Shown: positions 34,248 to 43,300 of the stretch, piece after piece
Numbering within the stretch: the first letter of the stretch is position 1
How the letters are laid out: each line of letters begins with the position of its first letter
Source: Hermodice carunculata
Taxonomy: Eukaryota; Annelida; Polychaeta; Eunicida; Amphinomidae
Direction: 5' to 3'
DNA length: 64,000 bases
Assembly (NCBI GenBank): GCA_964020975.1
Contig: OZ026628.1
Span: forward strand, 54,536,971-54,600,970
The notes under the pieces: generated by a model
Database searches by the model: none
The model's input: the letters and a program-made list of their open reading frames with translations, nothing else
Told to the model about the DNA's origin: nothing
Program-made: the position numbers and the translations under genes

Positions 34248-35546
34248 CTAATATGTACTGTTATACCAACATATCTTCTTTTTATGTCCGAGTTTCCAGC
34301 ACGTGTCGCACCGTATCTTCTGACCGTGCTTGCACGTGGTGGAGTTATGGTTTCTTTCACCACAGAAAGTACACTTTGCTGTATCGTTTTGGGACCTTAC
34401 ATCTGTATGGTTTCGTCCTCCTTCATAGCTACCGGTGGTATTGTTCCGTCTGCTGTTCGTCTCCTTTTGTGCATGCTTGCGATTGTGCTTGCCAACATGC
34501 TGCCACGCGCCACTTTCAGTAGTCCTACCATTGTCTGTCCCGTTTCGTGACCACGGACCATTATTTGACCTTTTCCCCGGTAGTGTGCTTTTGTTTTGGC
34601 TGGATTGGCTTGTTGAGGCTCTTACTCCAAGGCACTGGATACCAAAACTTTCGATCAGCTTTCTCGTGCCAAACTGGGAAAGGTGTAAGCCATCTTTTTG
34701 TAAAGCACCTTCATTTATTGTGCCGTCAGCGAGACGAAATTTTGGTTCATTATTGATAAATGTATAGCCATTGTCAATGCACATGGCTGCTAGTCCCGCA
34801 TTTACTATTTCTGCCGTTTCTTGGGCATCACATTTGTCAACTCGTGGGCACAAGCTTGATACTTTGACATGCTTTGCAACTTGTTTAGCGCCAATTGCCA
34901 TTAACTTGTAGTCATTGATTATCTTATCAGCATCATTGGACTTGGCACAGTCGTTTGTACCAACTTGTAAGATGACAGTTTCATATTTTCTTGTTTCTTT
35001 TGTCAATGCATTATGCACATCATTGACTGTGGCGCCACTCATAGACTTTACTACTGTCTTACTGTCGCTGCTTGTGACATCCTTAATGATAGAGCTCCCA
35101 ATCACTAAGTTGTCAGAGGATGCTTTGTTGTCCTTAGATTCGAGCTTTTCGTGGGCTTTCTTTAGGCCATCTTTAAGTTCTGCATTTTCGCGCCTAAGCT
35201 CTGTGCATTCTGCGGTTTTTGCAGATAGTTGTTTTACAAGATCAGCATTGTTCGTGTTGAGTGATTGGATCTGTGCCTTGAGAGTTTTGAGCTCTTCTAT
35301 ATTATTTGCCTTAACTTGGTTTTCAAGGTTGCTTATTCCCTGTACTATCAGATGAGTAGGTATTAATCTACAGCCTTTGCAGTTCCACATGGCACTTATT
35401 TCCGGCTCTTTTTCACCAATACATGTGTAATGGTGCCAAATCATGCATGTTACACACTGGATCATAGCGTCTTTGTGTTCTCTGTTGTACAAACAGTTCT
35501 CAATACAGAGTTTAGGCTCTTCATTGACACCATTTAACGCTAGCAT
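34248..35546 (-). CDS. LINE ORF1: PHD finger, coiled coil, SGNH esterase, zinc knuckles
   Basis: The first AUG is at 35546 (MLALNGVNEEPKLC); the frame is open 20 codons further up from a GTG. Domains in order: a PHD/RING-like finger (CIENCLYNREHKDAMIQCVTC...WHHYTC...WNCKGC); a coiled coil (LENQVKANNIEELKTLKAQI, then many Leu/Glu/Lys heptads); an SGNH/GDSL esterase with VIGSSIIKDV (block I Ser), LQVGTNDCAKS (block III) and KDGLHLSQFG (block V Asp-His); and two CCHC knuckles, CTFCGERNHNSTTC and CDTCWKLGHKKKIC. PHD plus esterase ORF1 proteins are known from CR1-like LINEs and bind the element RNA. It ends in UAG at 34250-34248, in frame with ORF2. Confidence 0.93.
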   Translation of the reverse strand: MLALNGVNEEPKLCIENCLYNREHKDAMIQCVTCMIWHHYTCIGEKEPEISAMWNCKGCRLIPTHLIVQGISNLENQVKANNIEELKTLKAQIQSLNTNNADLVKQLSAKTAECTELRRENAELKDGLKKAHEKLESKDNKASSDNLVIGSSIIKDVTSSDSKTVVKSMSGATVNDVHNALTKETRKYETVILQVGTNDCAKSNDADKIINDYKLMAIGAKQVAKHVKVSSLCPRVDKCDAQETAEIVNAGLAAMCIDNGYTFINNEPKFRLADGTINEGALQKDGLHLSQFGTRKLIESFGIQCLGVRASTSQSSQNKSTLPGKRSNNGPWSRNGTDNGRTTESGAWQHVGKHNRKHAQKETNSRRNNTTGSYEGGRNHTDVRSQNDTAKCTFCGERNHNSTTCKHGQKIRCDTCWKLGHKKKICWYNSTY

Positions 35547-35891
35547 GTTCACTTGATTTGTGTTTGGTGCGTTTTCATTAGGCTTGTTACGGCTACCCGT
35601 ATTCACAATTTCCTCGCCTTGGTTCTTCTAGGCTTGTTACGGCTACCCGTATTCACACGTTATGACCGCTCGCTTGTCTGTGTGATAAGAAACACAGTGC
35701 AGACCGCCCGGCGCTAATCATCTGGAGTCAATGTTATCTGGTTATATACACGTTCCACGCCAATCAGCTAGGTAAAGCTACGACGTGTGTTTACTTAAAA
35801 TTTAATTTGGCAATGAATTTGATTTTAAATAGAATACGGAGGACAGTCCAGTGAGACTTGAGCAAGTCTATGAAGCAATGCCACTGGTTGA
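35352..35891. repeat. 540-bp perfect tandem duplication, unit 1
   Basis: Unit 1 covers the first part of LINE ORF1, the LINE 5' UTR, the right part of the MITE and 21 bp of flank. I see no difference from unit 2 at 35892-36431. Confidence 0.95.
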
Positions 35892-36431
35892 ATGAGTAGG
35901 TATTAATCTACAGCCTTTGCAGTTCCACATGGCACTTATTTCCGGCTCTTTTTCACCAATACATGTGTAATGGTGCCAAATCATGCATGTTACACACTGG
36001 ATCATAGCGTCTTTGTGTTCTCTGTTGTACAAACAGTTCTCAATACAGAGTTTAGGCTCTTCATTGACACCATTTAACGCTAGCATGTTCACTTGATTTG
36101 TGTTTGGTGCGTTTTCATTAGGCTTGTTACGGCTACCCGTATTCACAATTTCCTCGCCTTGGTTCTTCTAGGCTTGTTACGGCTACCCGTATTCACACGT
36201 TATGACCGCTCGCTTGTCTGTGTGATAAGAAACACAGTGCAGACCGCCCGGCGCTAATCATCTGGAGTCAATGTTATCTGGTTATATACACGTTCCACGC
36301 CAATCAGCTAGGTAAAGCTACGACGTGTGTTTACTTAAAATTTAATTTGGCAATGAATTTGATTTTAAATAGAATACGGAGGACAGTCCAGTGAGACTTG
36401 AGCAAGTCTATGAAGCAATGCCACTGGTTGA
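35892..36431. repeat. 540-bp perfect tandem duplication, unit 2
   Basis: Exact copy of 35352-35891 immediately downstream. It carries a second, truncated ORF1 start (minus strand, first ~80 codons) and a second MITE end with its TGAAGCAAT. It is either a very recent duplication or an assembly artefact. Confidence 0.95.
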
Positions 36432-37892
36432 GTCGATTCTGAGACCTGTTGCTAGTCGGACGAATTGACATTGTGAAAAGTTGTAAAATAGAAAGAATCT
36501 ATGTTGCACGTGCATTGAAGGGGTTTTAAAGCGAGCTCCAAACAATTAAATGTCCAGTAAAGCATGACATTTTCTTTGACTTGGACGAACAATGAACTAA
36601 ACTATATATGAACCTTGTGTCTCGTATGTGGTCACAATACCTCTTCTCGCGCCGATCGGCGCTCGAAGTGGGTATTATGACCACCTACTCGACCCGCGGT
36701 TCATATCTGGTCCATGTACATTTTTTCCAGTGACTTTCTATTTAAGGTGTATTTCATGGCACGAAGGCAGTCTACACGTTTCATAGCTTTTACATATACA
36801 GTGTCAGGGTGATTTTTCCAGGTGCAATCAGATGACAACATTACGCCAAGGTGCTTATGAGAGTGTGTGTCCAACCTTCTACTACAGAGACAACCAACAG
36901 TGTAAGCACCATAATGATGCAGATACTGCTTCCAAAGTTTGTGGACACTGTAATTATTGTGGCACGAACTGAAGCAGTGAATGGTTCCACACACACACCT
37001 GCGTGTGCAAATATGGCTGGCGACTAGAACAAGCTTATTCTTTAAAATAACGTAATGTTAACTGAGATCACTACAATATCACTTTTGCTTTGTGCAGGGA
37101 GCCAAGAGCTGGCCTCTTGCCCCAACGCTCAAAGCGTGACACTTTTGAACCAACTGCCGTATTGCATGTAAGCGGTTGGACTTTATTATTAGTTTGCACT
37201 GAAAGACGAAAATTTACCAAAGTCTGAAACTTCACTTTGATTTAATCAATTTGGCTAGCTGCACGATTATGCTTCTTTGCAACCTAAAATGCAAGCAAAC
37301 AGATGTGTATATCTATAAAATTAGCCATTTTGAGTGAGTGCTGCCGCTCTCAATGGGAAAGCGTGGGGTTTAAATATTCGAAGAATATATGGTGCTACTA
37401 TGCTCCATTTTCCTGTTACAGAAAGACAGCTCTTCACATCTTATTTACGACTTGCACATTTCTCATAAATATCCAGCTGTATAAAACCAAACCAAAGAAA
37501 CTTGGAGCCACCTAGGGCGCATGCTGCAATGTTTGGCTCTGGAGGATCAGCGTTTTCCTTCAGTCTACACAAATCTCTAATAGGTTAACATTGCGGGATG
37601 ACAAAGAGTTTGATCGACGTGTTTTTTGCAAGTATCATGTGATATATTATATCGGCCAAATACAAACCATCATTTGCATGTGTGTTAGTGTAGGATTTTT
37701 TTATTCTATGCAGGTGGCTCGTTGCACAATGGCTATTGCGCATGTCAGGGTTTATTGTTTGCAAATTGTGGAGACACTGCTCATGACAGTTCATATAAAA
37801 TTAAAGTACTCTTGCAGAGGGAAGCAACAGGTAAGTAATTTCTAGCTTTTTTTTCATTAATTTACATTTTGTTAATGCACAAGCTAGTATCT
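36432..37892. other. mostly unassigned, with a small LINE relic
   Basis: The only recognisable item is the LINE relic at 36701-36870. The remainder has short frames and no motif. Confidence 0.35.
36701..36870 (-). mobile_element. short LINE RT-thumb relic
   Basis: Minus strand SHKHLGVMLSSDCTWKNHPD and RAMKYTLNRKSLEKMYMDQI match the post-RT segment (HLGV.LS...W..H...LR..KY.L.R..L..MY) of CR1-like ORF2. Only about 55 codons are left. Confidence 0.75.
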
Positions 37893-37935
37893 TAGTTTAG
37901 TTTAGTTTAAACATATTTATTTTCACCGGATTACC
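37893..37935 (-). mobile_element. CR1-type LINE 3' end, left fragment
   Basis: TTTAG repeats followed by AAACATATTTATTTTCACCGG, the reversed 3' terminus seen also at 45250, 57510 and 58845. The LINE continues at 45704 on the other side of the RecQ-bearing element, so this old LINE end was the insertion target. Confidence 0.75.
37927..37935. repeat. 9-bp target-site duplication, left
   Basis: CGGATTACC, repeated at 45704-45712. Confidence 0.9.
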
Positions 37936-38009
37936 TTGCCTCCTAAGCAGACTTTCTTGGGGCGATACACTATGTTGGCCCCCAGCGAAAGTCTGCCCGG
38001 CCGTGTCGC

Positions 38010-38668
38010 AATTATTATTATTATTATTATTATTATTCTTTATTGAACCCCCGAACTCGGGGAAAGGTATACATCAAAAATACACACACATATACACCAA
38101 AATAAGATTTATGAGAGCAATATGCACAAGCACATTTACACTTGGTGTTTGGCTATACACACACATACAAAGACTAAAAGAGCAAAAGATATGTTCATAA
38201 TAAAAGGATGGGGCATTTTATAAGGTTTCACCCAGACACATTTGGATGAAATAGCATATAGGAGTCTGGATGATAATCACGAGAAATAAGTGCGTTAAAA
38301 CTTGCAGGTCCCGGTGCTTCGCCCAGGTGGGATAAGGATAGTGCCGCATCCCTCCTGGGAGAAGAGACACGGACGCGCAAAACAAAACCAGTATAATATT
38401 GTCATCAATGATATCTTAAAGTGCGAAACAGGATCAAAACCTAGTAAGCAATTTTACTAAATTACGTTCCCGTGAATTGGGCCGATTGTAGTTGGGGAGG
38501 ACAGCAGTGCGGCCAAGGAGTCAACAACCCCGTCCTCCGTCAACGGGTTTAGCGGAGGACCGGGCTGTCCGTCCACCACGGCACGCACCGCTGCCCCCGA
38601 ACCTTGCCTATTCCCCTCTCTCCCTGTGGCTCTATCGGAGAGCAACAGGGAAAGAGGGGAGACTCAAT
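38010..38668 (-). mobile_element. AAT-tailed non-LTR retroposon 3' end
   Basis: The plus strand begins with (ATT)n and then the reverse of a 3' end 'CCCCGAGTTCGGGGGTTCAATAAAG(AAT)n', so the insertion is antisense with an AAT tail. CAAT occurs at both borders. A GC-rich 5' part (38480-38668) holds a 60-codon minus frame of unknown meaning. It is absent from copy 1 of the host element. Confidence 0.75.
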
Positions 38669-38895
38669 ATCATTTCAAGAGGCAATTGGCAGATCTGGCG
38701 ATAACGTTGTCAGGCGCCGCTGGGCCAATGAATTGTACTTCGCTTATCGTGAAAGTTGCCTACTGCATTATTAATGAGCTGTGCGTCGTCCAATCAGTTG
38801 CGAGCAACACGTCACTTCCCACACAGCAGTCAAAATAACTTCACGAGGTCGAGGACCCAAGGGAGTAATCCAATTGACACCTTCTCAAACGTGGT

Positions 38896-39306
38896 TTACC
38901 TGCTTGTGTATCTGTGACTTACTGGAGTAAAAGATGTCAGAATGGAACAGGGTGCTGTGTATTGCGATCGGGAAATGTTCCCGGCGTCACCTTCACCCAG
39001 AATACAAGACGACACCCCTAACTTCCTCAGTTCTTGCTGATGAGATTTCACTAGACTTACGAGAGGGCAAAATAAGATTACTAGTACTACAGGTTTGACT
39101 GGAATAGGCGTTTTCCGTTTCACCAGGTCAGGTATTAGTTGGAATATTCGGCTTTTTCCACTGCCCGTTGGTAAAATTACAAAAGTGTCTTTCTTCTCAA
39201 CAATAACATTAAATAATGCTTGCTCCTGGTGTTTGGTCGCCTGATAATTTACTCTCATCTCTTGCCAACAATCCTCAAGAACTTCCCGGAATTTTTTCTC
39301 ATCCAT
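38896..39306 (-). pseudogene. RecQ-like helicase N-terminal fragment (captured), copy 2
   Basis: One continuous frame of 136 codons: MDEKKFREVLEDCWQEMRVN, then KHQEQALFNVI, then the Walker A motif ILPTGSGKS, FQLIPDL and VILFCPLVSLVKSHQQEL (motif Ia). It stops after about 40 residues of unrelated sequence beyond GEGDAGNIS. The helicase core is truncated after motif Ia, so it cannot act as a helicase. The better preservation than copy 1 suggests the original capture was in frame. Confidence 0.82.
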
Positions 39307-40350
39307 TTTTTTCTTTTTTTCCGTGACACTGACGCTGTTCGTAGGCAGCTAATTTAGCCCGTAATTTAGTAATTACAACTGGGCTGAGTGCGTAACACAG
39401 TACCCGTACATGGCAGAACAGAAGCTGGATCAGGGATCACATTAAGCTTGCGTCCTGCGTCATAGACGCAAAAAATAAAGAAACGACGCCTGGAAATTCA
39501 TAAAACATTGTCATTTTGCGTCTCTGTGGACGCACGCACAAAAACGCGATGCATTTTTGAAAGATACAACTGCAAAAATTACCCCAAGCGGTCACGGTGT
39601 TTTGTATTGACCATTATCAATCTCGTGATTATTTACTATACTGATGGAATCCTCTGATGTTCGTCTTTCTATGTAACAAGCTCTCTTATTTGCTAAGAAA
39701 AAATATTCGTGGGGTATCCCTCCAAAAATTTGCCAGAGTGGGAATGGATGTACGTGTAGCGGAAAACCATGCCTGGGTGCATGCCCGTGACAGGCTGTGT
39801 ACACTCGCTTTTGTGTTGCACGGCTTGTGGGCCTGCCGTGTTGCTTGATTAATTAAGTGACCGTAAGTAAGATCAGACTCTTAACACCGCCTACGGTATC
39901 AAATTTTTCAGGTATATTGAAATAGAAAGTGCACAGAAATATAAATCATATAATTTCTGGCAATTTCGTCACGTGGAATCAATCGCAAAAATAACACTTA
40001 ACAGAGCCCAGGCATGTTCAGTCACGTATGCCGCTTGTTGTGCAAGCGAGTTAAAAAACTGTCCGGTGACACACGGTGTACAACAACAGAGATGTGCTAT
40101 ACAGACTTAGTCGTAATAGCAGGTTCCTGGGTAGATTGAATCCATCCTTGGTACCGTCAACAACTTTTAGACCCTTTTACATCAAGTTGGCATATTGGTA
40201 ACTTTTTATTCAATCTTAAATTTTATAAATAATGAGTTACCTACGTGAGCATACAGACCCTATGTTATGTTCGTTTCTAGGCTTAAGTTACATGCATGTT
40301 TTATATATTTATCATTGTGATATATGTTAATTATACCAAATAAAATCAAT

Positions 40351-43300
40351 TTATCAAATTACATGAAATGAGGATATCTCCCTTCTGTTTCAATCTACTG
40401 AGTGGATCTAACTGTTTAAGTTTTCTTTATCTATATATGTTCTTAGCATTATGTTTTGCCGTCTCCACATATGCTAAATTGTACATTATGCATCATCCCG
40501 TACGTGTGGGAATGATGTCTGGTATGTGTGTATGTGTGCAAACGAACATACGTCTTTACTGCATCTTCAACACTAATAGTACATACCAAAGTATTTCCAA
40601 TTCCATTTATTTTCGTTTCCAGGTTTTTGTCACCCTGATTCATCATCTCATATGAATATCTCGGTTTATAATATCACGTTACAGGTTGTATGCATAGCAA
40701 GAACCATAGCTGGTCTCTCGGTTCACTTCATTCTTAGAAAAGCATGTTTATACATTATGTAACCGCAAGTGACATGCCCTGTTATGACCTCAGATGTACG
40801 CTTGGCTATCTGTGTGTACAAGTATTTACAAATGCAGCCCATATGTCTTGATAACTTTATTCAATTTAAGTCTCTATATATGAAATAATCTTGTGTTAAA
40901 TTTTCTGACAGTTAAGATTAGTTTCAGTTGTCAACGCATTTATGTATTATACACCACACGGTCGACCAACTGCATTCTGGTCACTCTATATGATATAACG
41001 CATGGGCTCGATTTCAGATGCATTTTTTTTTTTTTTCATTGTCATAATACTACACGCTGCGATGTCATTTCACGTTATACTTGTACATATTGAGGATCAC
41101 GGTTATGTATTCTTACCATATTACAACAGTTGAAACTGATCTTTGAACATGCTTCACACAGACTGTTTTAAACGAGCGAAAAATTGTTACAATTGCTACA
41201 ATATCATAGTAGCCGTCATCATTCTTGCCACTCTGCATCTCCATACCTTATGTAAACTGAGCTAAATGCCTCATTCATTTACAGATATGATATTCGGTAC
41301 AACAACAGGTTATATTTGTTAAACTCCGATTTAACTTACATCCAGATTTTCAATCATTTTCATATGAACATCATTACACTTGTGATGATCTTGCTCTCTT
41401 TTGTTGCCATGTCTGTACACTTTTTGTTTTCTGCACTCTCTCGTGCTCTTGTTTATGTTACTTTATTTGTTGTTTTGAAGACTATATTCTCCAGCATACA
41501 TTGTCATATACTTATTGGGTTTTTTGTAAACATGAATGCATTTATTTTCTGTTGTGTCTCACAGTGTTCAGCGACGGACATTAACCAGTATGATACCCCC
41601 TAATGGGCATCTGTTTAAATCAATATAGAGCTGTGGTAGGGTTATTTCACAACAAAGATGGGTTTATGTTCCTGTCCATGTCTGCCAACGTGTCTACATT
41701 TTCATATCACGATCATAGTTTCATCCTCTCTTTTACGTTCCTCATAGTATTTGCCGCAGTATTACTTACCGAATGTCTATGCCTTCTGAGACATGTGACG
41801 GTTCTTATATTTAGGGAGCTCTCCACGAGTATTCATCCAAACCCTGGTCCAGTTCATAATATTGTTCTTAATAAGTTTTCTGTGTGTCATGCTAACGTAC
41901 GTAGCTTAAAATCTGATGGTAAACTCGAAGAAATAAGTATTTTGGCGGAGTCTGAAAAATTGGAAGTCATTTCTTTATCTGAAACATGGCTCGATACTTC
42001 CTACCCTGATGCTTTATTGGCAATTGAAGGCTTTCAAACCCCGCTACGTAAGGATCGTGAAACTGGTGTGGGGGGAGGGGTTGCCCTGTATGTAAAAGAC
42101 AATCTACCTGTCAGACGATGTGCGGAGCTGGAAACTCCCAGTAGTGAATGTATCTGGGCTGAAATTACTGTCCCTTCTGGTAAACTGATTCTAGGTGTTT
42201 ATTATCGTCCACCAGGCCAATCTGCCGCAGAGAGAGACCTATTTCTGGACAATTTATCTCACTCCATTTCGTCTGCTATCGAACTTAACCCTAAAATACT
42301 CATAATAACAGGTGATTTTAACGATCGCTGTGTATGCTGGGATTCTCCCCACACAGACAGTGAACTCGGACAGCGCCTCTTTGATCTGCTGGCTCAAAAC
42401 AACCTGCATCAGCTCATATCCGAACCTACTCGTGTGTCGGAGTACTCTGCAAACTTACTAGACCTCATGATAACCGATTCCCCTGGTTATATCCTTAACT
42501 CTGGCATACTTCCTCCTATATCCTCTTCTGATCATTCTGTCGTGTTTTGCTCTTTTTCTGTGAATCATTACAAGGATCGCCCCTTTAAACGCTCTGTCTG
42601 GAACTTCAAGAGGGCTGATTTTGTCAACTTGAACAATGTACTCCCTGATGCTCCTTGGGAAACTGGTTTCACAGTTTTTTACTCCATAAGTGACACTGTG
42701 TCATACTGGTCAGACCTATTTATTGACACTTGTAAACAGTTTATTCCGTTCCACTTGGTCACTATTCGACCCAGGGACAAGCCCTGGATCAACTGTATTA
42801 TCAAGAGGCTGATAAGGCAGCGCAATCGCGCGTGGAACAGATATAAATGCCAGACACAAAAGCCTCGGCCTCACACGCTCTTCACTACTCAAAATATTGA
42901 ACGCCTCTTTCAGTTATACAAACGGAAACGCAACTTTACAGTCAACGCTATTAAAAACTCCATTCGTCTTTACTTTACCAAACTCCGATCTGAACTAGAC
43001 TCAAGAGAGATAAACTCTAAAAGGTGGTGGAACCTTAGCAAAGCTATTCTCGGTCACAAACTTTATCAAAACATACCAACTCTTATTGACGGTGGAAGGA
43101 ATATTTCTTCTGATATTGAGAAGTCAGTGACCTTCAACAAGTATTTTGCTGATCAGTGTAAGACTCCGCATGACGACAATCCTTTGCCCTTGCCCGACCT
43201 TGCCTTCCTTCCCACCCTTCTTAAATACTGTGCCCCCTCAATCTCACGTTCTCTCACTGATCTGTTCAATCTCTGCTTATCCAACTCATATTTTCCAGAT

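Larger units (their letters stand above)
29758..35657 (-). mobile_element. full-length 5.9-kb LINE (CR1/Jockey-group type ORF1)
   Basis: The 5' end is at 35657 and the 3' end at 29758, both fixed by comparison with the uninterrupted MITE at 11109-11730; CGTTAT at both edges is the target duplication. The 5' UTR has two direct copies of a ~28-bp unit beginning TGTGAATACGGGTAGCCG, 50 bp apart. ORF1 and ORF2 are both open and in the same frame. The 3' end is a TTA-rich tail, not poly(A). About 95 bp of the 3' end (29758-29850) recurs at 30148-30250. There is no RNase H domain. The intact frames and 5' end suggest a young insertion. The exact clade is unresolved between CR1-like and Ingi/I-like groups. 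Confidence 0.9.
29332..35870. mobile_element. 622-bp-type MITE copy 2, split by a LINE
   Basis: Left part 29332-29757 and right part 35658-35870 match 11109-11535 and 11516-11730 of copy 1 closely. The ends are TAGACTTGC repeats flanked by a 9-bp duplication TGAAGCAAT. The 5.9-kb LINE lies between them, with a short duplicated CGTTAT at its borders. The right part is present a second time (35898-36410 region) through the 540-bp tandem duplication. Confidence 0.9.

Noticed and set aside
31187-35355. Plus-strand frames of 90-190 codons opposite the 5.9-kb LINE
   Set aside because: Antisense shadows of ORF1 and ORF2, which carry all the recognisable domains.
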